In this document: piece by piece, positions 25,551 through 34,124 of the stretch
Numbering within the stretch: the first letter of the stretch is position 1
Layout: each line of letters begins with the position of its first letter
From: JABSSA01 sp039975755
GTDB lineage: Bacteria; Pseudomonadota; Alphaproteobacteria; Rhodobacterales; Rhodobacteraceae
Assembly (NCBI GenBank): GCA_039975755.1
Contig: JBDWGM010000102.1
Span: forward strand, 1-64,000
Direction of reading: 5' to 3'
DNA: 64,000 nt
The notes under the pieces: generated by a model
Database searches by the model: none
What the model saw: the letters and a program-made list of their open reading frames with translations, nothing else
What the model was told of the DNA's origin: nothing
Made by a program: the position numbers and the translations under genes

Positions 25551-26330
25551 ATGGTACAGCTTAAGCTTCCTAAGAATTCACGTATTCGGACGGGCAAAAC
25601 ATGGCCCAAGCCGGAAGGTGCAACGAATTTGCGTGCGTTCCACATCTATCGCTGGAATCCAGACGACGGGAAAAACCCAAGCGTTGATACTTATTTTGTG
25701 GACATGGACAATTGCGGCCCGATGATGTTGGACGCGTTGATCAAAATCAAAAATGAAATTGACCCGACGCTGACGTTCCGCCGGTCGTGCCGCGAAGGTA
25801 TTTGCGGCAGCTGTGCCATGAACGTCGACGGGATCAATACGTTGGCCTGCATCTACGGTATTGATGACGTCAAAGGCGACGTCAAAATCTATCCTTTGCC
25901 TCACATGCCTGTGGTCAAAGATCTGATCCCTGATCTTACGCATTTCTATGCGCAACACGCGTCCATTATGCCGTGGCTGGAAACCAAAACGAACCGCCCG
26001 GCCAAAGAATGGAGGCAATCCATCGATGACCGTAAAAAACTGGACGGTCTTTATGAATGCGTCATGTGCGCGTCCTGCTCGACCTCATGTCCATCGTATT
26101 GGTGGAATGGCGATCGGTATCTTGGACCAGCAGCGTTGTTGCACGCGTATCGCTGGATCATCGACAGCCGTGATGAAGCCACCGGCGAACGTCTGGACGA
26201 ATTGGAAGATCCGTTCAAATTGTATCGTTGTCATACTATCATGAACTGCACCAAAACGTGCCCCAAGGGGTTGAACCCCGCCGAGGCCATTGCACACATC
26301 AAGAAAATGATGGTTGAACGCACGATCTAA
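25551..26330 (+). CDS. sdhB: Succinate dehydrogenase iron-sulfur subunit
   Basis: 259 aa, carries the three Fe-S clusters. [2Fe-2S] CREGICGSCAMNVDG (about 78), [4Fe-4S] CVMCASCSTSCPSYWW (about 171) and [3Fe-4S] CHTIMNCTKTCPKGLNPA (about 227). ATG 25551 with AAGGGG. It closes the operon; a hairpin follows at 26338. Confidence 0.97.
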   Translation: MVQLKLPKNSRIRTGKTWPKPEGATNLRAFHIYRWNPDDGKNPSVDTYFVDMDNCGPMMLDALIKIKNEIDPTLTFRRSCREGICGSCAMNVDGINTLACIYGIDDVKGDVKIYPLPHMPVVKDLIPDLTHFYAQHASIMPWLETKTNRPAKEWRQSIDDRKKLDGLYECVMCASCSTSCPSYWWNGDRYLGPAALLHAYRWIIDSRDEATGERLDELEDPFKLYRCHTIMNCTKTCPKGLNPAEAIAHIKKMMVERTI

Positions 26331-26337
26331 ACGCCCT

Positions 26338-26370
26338 GCGTTCAATCAGATGACAGATTTGATTGAACGC
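26338..26370 (+). terminator. Hairpin after sdhB
   Basis: GCGTTCAATCA (26338-26348) and TGATTGAACGC (26360-26370) form a perfect 11-bp stem with an 11-nt loop, 8 bp after the sdhB stop. Only a weak T-rich tail (GCTTTCT) follows. Probable transcript end. Confidence 0.65.
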
Positions 26371-26512
26371 GCTTTCTAACCCCATGAGCGGCATTGTTGA
26401 ATTTGATGCGGCTGCTGCTTGTCATGTGATCCAGCGTCGAAAGTTGGGTGACGCCGGGAATTAATTGGTTCAGTTTGGGGATGACCGACTAGGATCAAGG
26501 ACGACACTGCCC

Positions 26513-27349
26513 ATGACAGAACCTTCAGATTCCGCCCTTCGACGTTCCATTGCGCCTGTTATTTGTTATCCGGATGATACTTTGTCTCGACCCAAGCAAA
26601 GCTGGATTGCGAGCCTGCGTGAGGGCGCGACCGTGCGCGACACCGTGATTGTTCCTCCGCGTGAAGCTGCGTGTTTTCACGTCAAAGCTGGGCAATTGTT
26701 TCGGATCTCCAGTGTTGAGGGGCCTCAGGTGGGGGACCTTAACCTTTGGAATGCGCATGACATCGATGAGAAGTTCTATTCGGGCAAAACGCGCGCTTTG
26801 CACGGAACGCATGTCAGTACTGGCGACCGATTGTGGTCAAACTTACCGCATCTGCGGCCTATGGCGACGGTGTTGGAAGACACGTTGGATTGGTATGGGA
26901 TCGACGAATTTGGCGGGTCCGTACATGACGTGATTGGTACACGGTGCGATCCGTATACCCACAATTTGTTGGACAACGGTCAGTATCATCACTGTTGCCA
27001 TTCAAATCTCACGCGCGCCTTGGCCGACGAAACTGGGTTGTCACTGACTGAAGCAGAATGGCAGGTACATGACGTTTTGAATGTGTTCATGTGCACCGGG
27101 TTCACGCGTGACACTGGTCAGTATTTTATGAAGGCCAGTCCCGTGCGTCCTGGCGATTACATCGAATTTGTCGCTGAAATGGACCTGTTGGGAGGGTTGA
27201 GCGCATGTCCGGGAGGCGATTGCTCTACGAGCCATTCCAGTGACACGGCGCAATGTCATCCACTCAAGGTCGAGGTGCTTGACGCCGGTGATCCCACAGC
27301 TTGGACACAACCCGCGTCAAACGGGTATGATCGTTCCCACGGGCGTTAA
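26513..27349 (+). CDS. DUF1989 / urea carboxylase-associated family protein
   Basis: 278 aa. The core PREAACFHVKAGQLFRISSV, GPQVGDLNLWNA and HCCHSNLTRAL match the DUF1989 family often found with urea carboxylase or allophanate hydrolase. Its Cys/His pattern (RCDPYTH, HHCCHSN, GGDCSTSH) suggests metal binding. ATG 26513 (MTEPSDSALR) has AAGG at modest spacing. No urea carboxylase gene is in the window. Adjacent deoD is convergent. Function undetermined. Confidence 0.82.
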   Translation: MTEPSDSALRRSIAPVICYPDDTLSRPKQSWIASLREGATVRDTVIVPPREAACFHVKAGQLFRISSVEGPQVGDLNLWNAHDIDEKFYSGKTRALHGTHVSTGDRLWSNLPHLRPMATVLEDTLDWYGIDEFGGSVHDVIGTRCDPYTHNLLDNGQYHHCCHSNLTRALADETGLSLTEAEWQVHDVLNVFMCTGFTRDTGQYFMKASPVRPGDYIEFVAEMDLLGGLSACPGGDCSTSHSSDTAQCHPLKVEVLDAGDPTAWTQPASNGYDRSHGR

Positions 27350-28050
27350 ACAAACGCGGCTTGCAATGCGATCTCGACCATTTCACCAAAGGTGCGTTCG
27401 CGGTCTTCGCTGGGCAAAGATTCACCAGTCTGCAAGTGGTCGCTGACGGTCAAAACTGCCAGCGCGCGACGCCCATGACGTGCGGCCAACGTGTATAATT
27501 CGGCCGCTTCCATTTCTACGCCCAGAATTCCATGGCGCACCATTTGCTCGTCCAAGTCAGGACGTTCAGCGTAAAAGACATCAGAGGAATAAATACCGCC
27601 AACATGAACCTTGGTCCCTTTTGCTTCAGCGGCCTCAACAGCTGCTTTGAGCAAATTGTAATCTGCGGCTGGAGCGAAGTTCACTTCTTTGAATATGCCA
27701 GAAGACGGAGAGGTTATCGTACTTGCCGTCATCGCAATGACGACGTCGCGGACATTGACTTGCGGTTGCATTCCGCCACATGAACCGATGCGGATCAGGG
27801 TTTGTGCATTGTAGTCACGAATCAATTCATTTGCATAGATCGACAAAGACGGCATTCCCATGCCTGATCCTTGGATCGTTACGCGATGCCCGTTCCACGA
27901 ACCAGTGTAGCCAAGCATGCCTCGGACTTCATTCACAAGGACCGCATCGTCCAGAAAAGTTTCGGCGGCCCATTTGGCGCGGTAGGGATCGCCGGGCATC
28001 AAAACGGTCTCGGCAATGTCATCTGCTTTAGCGCCGATGTGAATTGTCAT
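27346..28050 (-). CDS. deoD: Purine-nucleoside phosphorylase
   Basis: Phosphorolysis of purine (deoxy)nucleosides, 234 aa, hexameric bacterial type. Seen: MTIHIGAKADDIAETVLMPG with GDPYRAKW phosphate loop (about 20), RIGSCGGMQP and the nucleoside-binding GVEMEAAELYTLAA (about 178), DHLQTGE with the catalytic Asp. GGAGG precedes ATG 28050. It converges with, and overlaps by 4 bp, the DUF1989 gene. A nucleoside-type ABC importer lies at 39.6-44.5 kb. Confidence 0.95.
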   Translation of the reverse strand: MTIHIGAKADDIAETVLMPGDPYRAKWAAETFLDDAVLVNEVRGMLGYTGSWNGHRVTIQGSGMGMPSLSIYANELIRDYNAQTLIRIGSCGGMQPQVNVRDVVIAMTASTITSPSSGIFKEVNFAPAADYNLLKAAVEAAEAKGTKVHVGGIYSSDVFYAERPDLDEQMVRHGILGVEMEAAELYTLAARHGRRALAVLTVSDHLQTGESLPSEDRERTFGEMVEIALQAAFV

Positions 28051-28080
28051 GTTAATCCTCCGCAATTCAGAAATTAAATA

Positions 28081-28111
28081 AACCGATGGCAAATTTACTT
28101 CACCATCGGTT
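28081..28111 (-). terminator. Intrinsic terminator downstream of the H-NS family gene
   Basis: AACCGATGG (28081-28089) with CCATCGGTT (28103-28111), 9-bp stem, 13-nt loop; on the minus strand followed by TATTT. It lies 65 bp after the H-NS-family stop and before deoD, so the two minus genes are separately transcribed. Confidence 0.7.
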
Positions 28112-28175
28112 TACGATTTATTAACTATTTCCATTACCGATTGAGTGAATGCAACTCCTGATAATGGAAATGGGT

Positions 28176-28496
28176 TTAAAGTTCCATTTTTTCGGGAGAT
28201 TTTCCCGATGCAACAGCTTCTTTAAACCACAGTGGTTGACGGCCACGGCCGCTCCACGTTTGTGATGCGTCACCTGGATTGGCATATTTAGGGGCCACTG
28301 GGGCTTTGATTGCACGCACTTTTCCCTGAGCTCCGGTCAGTTCAGCAAGCGTGAAGCCAAATTTCGCGGCTGCGTCTTCAGCAGCTTTTTTAGCTTCTTT
28401 TTTTTCTGTTTTTGCCAATTGAACCAGTGTTTTTTCAATGTCGACTTTCAGCACTTCAAGCTCTTTTCGGCTCATTTTTGCGATGTTAACAGCCAT
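28176..28496 (-). CDS. H-NS family nucleoid-associated protein
   Basis: 106 aa. An N-terminal coiled-coil oligomerisation region (residues about 5-48, EVLKVDIEKTLVQLAKTEKK) then the DNA-binding core ANPGDASQTWSGRGRQPLWF (about 77-96), the H-NS consensus with WSGRGR. Start MAVNIAK at 28496 is chosen; the frame extends upstream to 28577 without support. H-NS-type proteins bridge AT-rich DNA; this one could act on the AT-rich flanks here. Unlinked to an operon. Confidence 0.9.
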   Translation of the reverse strand: MAVNIAKMSRKELEVLKVDIEKTLVQLAKTEKKEAKKAAEDAAAKFGFTLAELTGAQGKVRAIKAPVAPKYANPGDASQTWSGRGRQPLWFKEAVASGKSPEKMEL

Positions 28497-28607
28497 TTTT
28501 AATCCTATATATTTGCGAGTTGGTATTTGCGAAAATAGAACAACTTTTGAAATGCGCAATACATGGCGCATTTTCAATTTGTGTCAGGCCAATTTGCGCC
28601 GATGTCG

Positions 28608-30575
28608 CTATTTCGCACCAACTGTCGCTATGTCAGCTAGGGCGACTATGTCTTTCATTATTGCGTTAAGTTCAAAATCTTTAGGAGTGTAGACGCGTTC
28701 GACACCCATTTTCCGTAACTTTTCGGCATCATCATCGGGAATGATACCACCGACAATGATGGGAATGTCCTTTAACCCTGCACAGGTCATGCGGTCCAAC
28801 AGATCTTTGACCAAAGGAATATGACTGCCCGATAGAATGGACAGACCGACAACATGAACATCTTCGTCAATGGCCAGTTTGACGATGTCTTCTGGGGTCA
28901 GACGAATACCTTCGTAACTAATGTCCATTCCACAATCACGGGCGCGAACTGCAATTTGTTCTGCGCCATTTGAATGCCCATCCAATCCGGGTTTTCCGAT
29001 TAAAAATTTAAGACGTTTACCAAGTCGTCTACTGACTGCGTCGACAGCATCACGCAATTCGTCCAGGCCGTCTGTCATATTGGATCTGCCTGCGGCGACT
29101 CCTGTTGGCGCACGGTATTCGCCATGCTCCGCTCGCATGACCGCGGCCCATTCACCGGTTGTGACTCCTGCCTTTGCAGCGGCAATAGAGGGTGGAACGA
29201 TGTTGCTGCCCGTTGTCGCGGCCTTTTTCAAAGCATCAAGCGCGTTGGCAACAGCGGTTTCATCACGGGACTTTCGCCATTCATTCAACCGACCGATTTG
29301 TTCGGCTTCAACTGCGGGATCTACGACCATTATGCCGCCATCGCCTGTCATCAAAGGGGATGGTTCGCTGGCTGCATATTTGTTCACGCCAACCACTACG
29401 GTTTCGCCCTTTTCGATGCGATTTAACCGTTCGGAATTGGACTGCACCAGTTGCGCTTTCATGTAATCGATAGCCGCAATAGCGCCGCCCATATCTTCCA
29501 AGTGCGCAAGTTCTTGGCGGGCACCAATTTTTAGATGTTCGACTTTGCGATCCACTGCCGGGTTACCGTCAAAAAGGTCGTCATATTCCAGAAGGTCCGT
29601 TTCGAAGGCCATGATCTGTTGCATGCGCATAGACCATTGTTGATCCCAAGGGCGCGGCAATCCAAGCGCTTCATTCCAAGCTGGCAATTGAACGGCGCGT
29701 GCGCGCGCATTCTTGGACAAGGTGACGGCAAGCATTTCGATCAAGATACGGTAGACGTTGTTTTCGGGTTGTTGTTCCGTCAATCCTAAGGAATTGACCT
29801 GCACGCCGTATCTAAACCTGCGAAACTTTGCGTCTTGAACACCATATCGTTCCAGACAAATTTCGTCCCATAGATCGACAAAAGCGCGCATTTTGCACAT
29901 TTCGGTTACAAAACGAATTCCTGCATTCACAAAGAACGAGATGCGTCCAACAATTGCCGGGAAATCTGCCGGATCGACGCGCGGCTGTAGTTCATCAAGA
30001 ACGGCTTGTGCTGTTGCAAGGGCAAATGCCAATTCCTGTTCCGGTGTCGCGCCGGCTTCTTGCAAATGATAGGAACACACGTTCATTGGGTTCCATTTGG
30101 GCACATTGGCGTAACAGTATTCGGCCACATCAGCGATCATTCTTAAAGACGGCTTCGGCGGACAGATATACGTTCCCCGAGAAAGATATTCCTTGATTAG
30201 ATCATTTTGGACTGTGCCTTGAAGTTTGGAAATATCTGCGCCTTGTTCTTGCGCCACGGCAATGTAAAGCGCGAGCAGCCAAGGAGCGGTCGCATTGATC
30301 GTCATTGAGGTATTCATCTGTTCAAGCGGAATGTTGTCGAACAATGCGCGCATGTCGCCAAGGTGGGAAACCGGGACGCCGACTTTACCGACTTCGCCTC
30401 GTGACAGAATATGGTCGCTGTCATAGCCAGTTTGGGTTGGCAAATCGAATGCGACTGACAGCCCCGTTTGGCCCTTTTCTAAGTTAGAACGATAAAGCGC
30501 GTTCGACGCGTTGGCCGTCGAATGCCCCGCATATGTACGGATAAGCCACGGGCGATCTTTGGTGCTCTCGGTCAT
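28608..30575 (-). CDS. ecm: (2R)-ethylmalonyl-CoA mutase (coenzyme B12-dependent)
   Basis: 655 aa. It converts ethylmalonyl-CoA to methylsuccinyl-CoA, the B12 step unique to the ethylmalonyl-CoA pathway. The mutase barrel has TYAGHSTANASNALYRSNLE, AFDLPTQTGYDSDH and QNDLIKEYLSRGTYICPP; the C-terminal cobalamin domain has LDGHSNGAEQIAVRARDCG with the axial His (about 534). It is single-chain and shorter than MutB-type mutases, and the adjacent ccr supports Ecm rather than methylmalonyl-CoA mutase. AGGAG precedes ATG 30575. Promoter at 30623-30650. Confidence 0.93.
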   Translation of the reverse strand: MTESTKDRPWLIRTYAGHSTANASNALYRSNLEKGQTGLSVAFDLPTQTGYDSDHILSRGEVGKVGVPVSHLGDMRALFDNIPLEQMNTSMTINATAPWLLALYIAVAQEQGADISKLQGTVQNDLIKEYLSRGTYICPPKPSLRMIADVAEYCYANVPKWNPMNVCSYHLQEAGATPEQELAFALATAQAVLDELQPRVDPADFPAIVGRISFFVNAGIRFVTEMCKMRAFVDLWDEICLERYGVQDAKFRRFRYGVQVNSLGLTEQQPENNVYRILIEMLAVTLSKNARARAVQLPAWNEALGLPRPWDQQWSMRMQQIMAFETDLLEYDDLFDGNPAVDRKVEHLKIGARQELAHLEDMGGAIAAIDYMKAQLVQSNSERLNRIEKGETVVVGVNKYAASEPSPLMTGDGGIMVVDPAVEAEQIGRLNEWRKSRDETAVANALDALKKAATTGSNIVPPSIAAAKAGVTTGEWAAVMRAEHGEYRAPTGVAAGRSNMTDGLDELRDAVDAVSRRLGKRLKFLIGKPGLDGHSNGAEQIAVRARDCGMDISYEGIRLTPEDIVKLAIDEDVHVVGLSILSGSHIPLVKDLLDRMTCAGLKDIPIIVGGIIPDDDAEKLRKMGVERVYTPKDFELNAIMKDIVALADIATVGAK

Positions 30576-30622
30576 CACGCGCTCCTGAATTTCAAAAGGT
30601 AACAAAATTACGTTTTATGATG

Positions 30623-30650
30623 ATTATACGACACATTATGGCTTTGTCAA
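30623..30650 (-). promoter_or_regulatory. Consensus sigma-70 promoter of ecm
   Basis: On the minus strand: -35 TTGACA (30645-30650), 16-bp spacer, -10 TATAAT (30623-30628), both hexamers perfect. The expected start gives a leader of about 40 nt to the ATG at 30575. The CTGCGATGCAG site abuts the -35 box directly. Confidence 0.8.
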
Positions 30651-30669
30651 TTCGCTGCGATGCAGCAAG
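30651..30669 (-). promoter_or_regulatory. CTGCGATGCAG site upstream of ecm
   Basis: Plus strand TTCGCTGCGATGCAGCAAG, inverted arms GCTGC-GAT-GCAGC, ending immediately at the ecm -35 box. It matches the mcl2 site TTCTCTGCATTGCAGCAAT at 15 of 19 positions. The position next to -35 fits an activator or a repressor. Confidence 0.6.
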
Positions 30670-30913
30670 GGCGCGTTTTTTTCACCAGCGCAGCAAGAAT
30701 AGAGGTTCAGTCCAACGCCTTCTCATTTTGCCCTGACATCGCCGATTGTTTCACCAAGGTTTGGCAACGCAGCCCGCGCAATAGGGTGGCGGTGGAACGT
30801 GAAAAAAGGGTTTTTGGTATAGATATTCAGTTCTCGGAACCTTAAAGCCATGCAATGATGAATTTGATATCATTGAGCTTTACTGCAACCGTTATGCCTG
30901 CATAGCTGATTTT

Positions 30914-32308
30914 ATGACACAAGTCGTCGAAGTCCCATTATGGTTTTTTATTCTTATCGTCGTGTTCGCGACGATTACTTTTGCCTCTCATTTTCTGTTT
31001 CCTTCGGTGCGTTGGTACTTTCGTCGGCGTCTTGAGCATGCTGTGGCAAAGCTGAACACACGATTGGCGCGACCAATAGAACCCTTCAAGCTGGCACGAC
31101 GAACGGACATGATCCAACGCCTAGTCTATGATCCACAGGTCACCGAAGCGATCGTTGAGGATGCGCGCAAACGAAGCGAACGTGAGGACGTGGCGTTTGA
31201 ACGGGCTCGGCATTATGCGCGCGAAATTGTGCCTTCGTTTTCAGCGTTTGCTTATTTCGGCTTTGGCATTCGGGCCGCGCGTTTGTTGGCGAATATCCTC
31301 TATGATGTGAAAACTGGCACTGGAAATACTGAAACTCTGAAAAAGATACCGGAAGAGGCAACAGTTGTTTTCATCATGAATCACAGATCCAACATGGATT
31401 ATGTGTTGGTCACTTATCTGGCCGCTCGATCATCTGCGTTAAGTTATGCAGTCGGAGAATGGGCGCGCATTTGGCCGTTAAGTCGGTTGATCAAATCAAT
31501 GGGCGCATACTTCATTCGACGTAAATCGCGCGGTGCACTGTACCGCAAAGTTCTGGCACGTTACGTGCAAATGGCAACGGCAGGAGGCGTCACTCAAGCG
31601 ATTTTTCCGGAAGGTGGGTTAACACTTGATGGAAGGCTAATGCGACCAAAGATGGGTCTTCTTGCCTATGTGGTTTCAGATTGGACACCAGAGGCGCGCG
31701 ATGTTGCGTTTGTTCCGGTTGCTATCAACTATGATCGTGTCATCGAGGACCGCGTTCTTGAGAAAGCTGCCGAAACGGGGCAGCGTCGATTTGGAGTCCG
31801 AATTTCGGTATTGGCGGGTTACATCCTCTCGAAGTTGTGGGCGTTTGTCACAGGCCGTTTCCAAAAATTTGGCCAAGCTGGCGTCGTTTTTGGAGAGCCG
31901 TTGATGCTTTCGGCACAGAAAGATCCGCAAAACATCGAAGTTCTTGCAGATGATCTTTTGGCCCGTATCGGGCAGCAAATGCCTGTTTTGGGCGTGCCCT
32001 TGGTTGCGATGATAATGTTGCAAGCCGATGCTGCGCAGACCGAAGACCAGATCAAAGCCGTCGCAGCGTCTTGGACTAAAGGCTCCGAACCACTGACTTT
32101 AGATGGAGAAGATGAAGCGCTGGACGGAATGATCGAACGTGCGTTGAAGCATTTGGAAATGCGGGAATTGATCGAAAAGCACGAGGATGTTTGGTCCATG
32201 AATCCAGCCGAAACTGATCTTTTACGCTATTACGCGAACTCTCTCGCGAACCGCCATTTTGCAAATGCAGCAACGGCATTGGAAATTTCTGCAAGCGCAA
32301 AGTCATAA
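30914..32308 (+). CDS. Glycerol-3-phosphate / lysophospholipid acyltransferase-like protein
   Basis: 464 aa with an N-terminal membrane helix (residues 7-30) and a PlsB/PlsC-type acyltransferase domain. Seen: HX4D in IMNHRSNMDYVLVTYL (about 155), GAYFIRRKSRGALYRKVL, FPEGGLTLDGR (about 236) and VPVAINYDRV (about 275). The C-terminal third is helical and not recognised. It most resembles PlsB-like acyltransferases found next to ccr in alphaproteobacteria. No clear ribosome-binding site at ATG 30914, so the start is provisional. It precedes ccr by 113 bp. Confidence 0.82.
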   Translation: MTQVVEVPLWFFILIVVFATITFASHFLFPSVRWYFRRRLEHAVAKLNTRLARPIEPFKLARRTDMIQRLVYDPQVTEAIVEDARKRSEREDVAFERARHYAREIVPSFSAFAYFGFGIRAARLLANILYDVKTGTGNTETLKKIPEEATVVFIMNHRSNMDYVLVTYLAARSSALSYAVGEWARIWPLSRLIKSMGAYFIRRKSRGALYRKVLARYVQMATAGGVTQAIFPEGGLTLDGRLMRPKMGLLAYVVSDWTPEARDVAFVPVAINYDRVIEDRVLEKAAETGQRRFGVRISVLAGYILSKLWAFVTGRFQKFGQAGVVFGEPLMLSAQKDPQNIEVLADDLLARIGQQMPVLGVPLVAMIMLQADAAQTEDQIKAVAASWTKGSEPLTLDGEDEALDGMIERALKHLEMRELIEKHEDVWSMNPAETDLLRYYANSLANRHFANAATALEISASAKS

Positions 32309-32309
32309 A

Positions 32310-32341
32310 ATTACAAAATATACCATCGAAAATGTTGTAAT
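32310..32341. promoter_or_regulatory. ATTACAA / TTGTAAT inverted repeat upstream of ccr
   Basis: ATTACAA (32310-32316) and TTGTAAT (32335-32341), 18 bp apart, in the 113-bp ccr leader. Separate from the CTGCATTGCAG site. A possible second operator or -35/-10 region; weak evidence. Confidence 0.3.
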
Positions 32342-32380
32342 GTTTCGCCATACCTCGTATTCGTTTGAGGCGATTTCGAT

Positions 32381-32394
32381 TCTGCATTGCAGCA
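32381..32394 (+). promoter_or_regulatory. CTGCATTGCAG site upstream of ccr
   Basis: TCTGCATTGCAGCA, flanked as TTCTGC-ATTGCA-GCAGAA. Its 14-mer is identical to the mcl2 site in the same orientation relative to the gene. It lies 28 bp before the ccr ATG and 15 bp before the ribosome-binding site, downstream of any likely promoter, so repression would be expected here. Confidence 0.6.
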
Positions 32395-32421
32395 GAAGGG
32401 TATTCTATGAAGGAGGCAGGT

Positions 32422-33702
32422 ATGGCACTCGACGGCGAGATGGCGACTTACGAAGCGCCCGAGAAAGACCTTTACGAGATGGGGGAAATTCCCCCGATGG
32501 GCCATTTGCCCAAACAAATGTATGCGTGGACCATTCGCAAAGAACGGCATGGCGAACCCGATACTGCGATGCAGCAGGAAGTGGTCGACATCCCGGAATT
32601 GGACAGCCAAGACGTACTTGTTCTCGTTATGGCGGCAGGTGTGAATTACAACGGAGTGTGGGCCGCTTTGGGGACACCGATCAGCCCTTTTGACGGACAT
32701 GGTCAGCCGTATCACATAGCGGGATCTGATGCGTCGGGCATCGTTTGGGCCGTAGGTGACAAGGTTAAGCGTTGGAAAGTGGGCGACGAAGTCGTCATTC
32801 ACTGCAATCAAGACGACGGCGATGACGAAGAATGCAATGGTGGCGATCCAATGTTCTCGGATACCCAGCGTATTTGGGGCTATGAAACGCCGGATGGATC
32901 GTTTGCGCAATTCACGGCAGTGCAATCCCAGCAAGTTATGCCACGCCCGAAACATCTGACATGGGAAGAAAGCGCATGCTATACGCTGACCCTTGCAACG
33001 GCATATCGGATGCTGTTTGGGCACGAGCCACATGATTTGAAGCCGGGTCAGAACGTTTTGGTTTGGGGGGCATCAGGCGGTTTGGGATCTTATGCAATCC
33101 AGTTGATCAACACAGCAGGCGCAAACGCAATTGGTGTTATCAGCGATGAAAGCAAACGTGATTTCGTCATGGATCTTGGCGCTAAGGGCGTCATCAATCG
33201 TAAGGATTTTAACTGTTGGGGCCAATTGCCGCCGGTCAACACGCCGGAATATGCGGAATGGTTCAAAGAAGCGCGTAAATTTGGCAAGGCGATCTGGGAT
33301 ATCACGGGCAAGGGTGTGAATGTCGATCTAGTGTTCGAACATCCAGGTGAAAGCACGTTTCCGGTTTCAACATTTGTTGTGAAAAAGGGCGGCATGGTCG
33401 TGATCTGCGCGGGCACTACAGGGTATAATCTCACCTTTGATGTGCGATACATGTGGATGCACCAAAAGCGGTTGCAGGGATCGCATTTTGCGCATCTCAA
33501 GCAAGCCTCAGCGGCAAATAAACTGATGGTCGAACGCCGCCTTGATCCATGTATGTCCGAAGTCTTTCCTTGGGGTGACCTGCCGGAAGCGCACATGAGG
33601 ATGCTGCGAAACGAACACAAGCCGGGGAACATGAGTGTTCTGGTTCAAGCACCCAAAACCGGGCTGCGCACACTTGAGGATGTATTGGACGCTCGGCGTT
33701 AG
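32422..33702 (+). CDS. ccr: Crotonyl-CoA carboxylase/reductase
   Basis: NADPH-dependent reductive carboxylation of crotonyl-CoA to ethylmalonyl-CoA, the defining enzyme of the ethylmalonyl-CoA pathway. 426 aa, MDR fold. Seen: MYAWTIRKERHGEPDTAM, VNYNGVWAALGTP, DEECNGGDPMFSDTQRIWGY, nucleotide motif VWGASGGLGSYAIQ (about 220) and HQKRLQGSHFAHLKQA. The frame also has ATG 32407; ATG 32422 (MALDGEM) is chosen because GAAGGAGG lies just before it. Confidence 0.95.
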   Translation: MALDGEMATYEAPEKDLYEMGEIPPMGHLPKQMYAWTIRKERHGEPDTAMQQEVVDIPELDSQDVLVLVMAAGVNYNGVWAALGTPISPFDGHGQPYHIAGSDASGIVWAVGDKVKRWKVGDEVVIHCNQDDGDDEECNGGDPMFSDTQRIWGYETPDGSFAQFTAVQSQQVMPRPKHLTWEESACYTLTLATAYRMLFGHEPHDLKPGQNVLVWGASGGLGSYAIQLINTAGANAIGVISDESKRDFVMDLGAKGVINRKDFNCWGQLPPVNTPEYAEWFKEARKFGKAIWDITGKGVNVDLVFEHPGESTFPVSTFVVKKGGMVVICAGTTGYNLTFDVRYMWMHQKRLQGSHFAHLKQASAANKLMVERRLDPCMSEVFPWGDLPEAHMRMLRNEHKPGNMSVLVQAPKTGLRTLEDVLDARR

Positions 33703-33755
33703 AGTGCCGACCCCAGTGATTCCTCTTGAATACGCGTACGAATCGTTCGGATTGC

Positions 33756-33786
33756 GCCCTACATTTACCACCATAAAGTGTGGGGC
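33756..33786 (+). terminator. Possible terminator after ccr
   Basis: GCCCTACA (33756-33763) pairs with TGTGGGGC (33779-33786), one G-U pair, 15-nt loop, followed by CAATCTTTTC. Weak; it would separate ccr from luxR. Confidence 0.35.
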
Positions 33787-33917
33787 CAATCTTTTCAGTA
33801 GGTTGTAAATTCCGCCCTCGCCATTTCTGGGGAGGGGAAATATGCGAGTTTCTTTGATGAATTAATGCAGGTTATAGTTGTGTTAATCGACCATTAACCA
33901 TCTAGAGGTGAGCTTGC

Positions 33918-34124
33918 ATGAGAAGAGAATGGATATTGGACGTACTTTCGGACCTGAAATCATTCGCGCGTGACAACAACATGCCAGCCCTAGCTGAGCA
34001 GTTGGATGATACGTCGATTGTCGCGATGGCCGAGATTGCTACACTAAAGGAAAGTGAGCATGCAATTGGCTCGGACGGCTGCGCTTCGGCTGGAAAGTAT
34101 ATTGGAGGAGTTGGAACGCGCTGA
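33918..34124 (+). CDS. Small 68-aa protein overlapping luxR
   Basis: MRREWILDVLSDLKSFARDN at the start, then an Ala-rich helical segment; no recognised domain, although small helical proteins of this pattern precede luxR genes in other Roseobacters as far as I recall. GAGGTGAG lies upstream of ATG 33918. It overlaps the 5' end of luxR by 65 bp in another frame, so translation of the two is likely coupled. It is real-looking but the evidence is limited to the start signal and length. Confidence 0.55.
   Translation: MRREWILDVLSDLKSFARDNNMPALAEQLDDTSIVAMAEIATLKESEHAIGSDGCASAGKYIGGVGTR

Larger units (their letters stand above)
30576..30913. other. Divergent gap between ecm and acyltransferase gene
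   Basis: 338 bp. Apart from the ecm promoter and site described, it holds an inverted repeat CAATGAT...ATCATTG (30853-30875, 9-nt centre) 39 bp before the acyltransferase ATG, a candidate operator. A 61-codon plus-strand frame at 30660 shows no recognisable domain and is not called. Confidence 0.45.

Noticed and set aside
30660..30845. 61-codon plus-strand frame in the ecm divergent gap
   Set aside because: Lies on the ecm operator and has no protein features.
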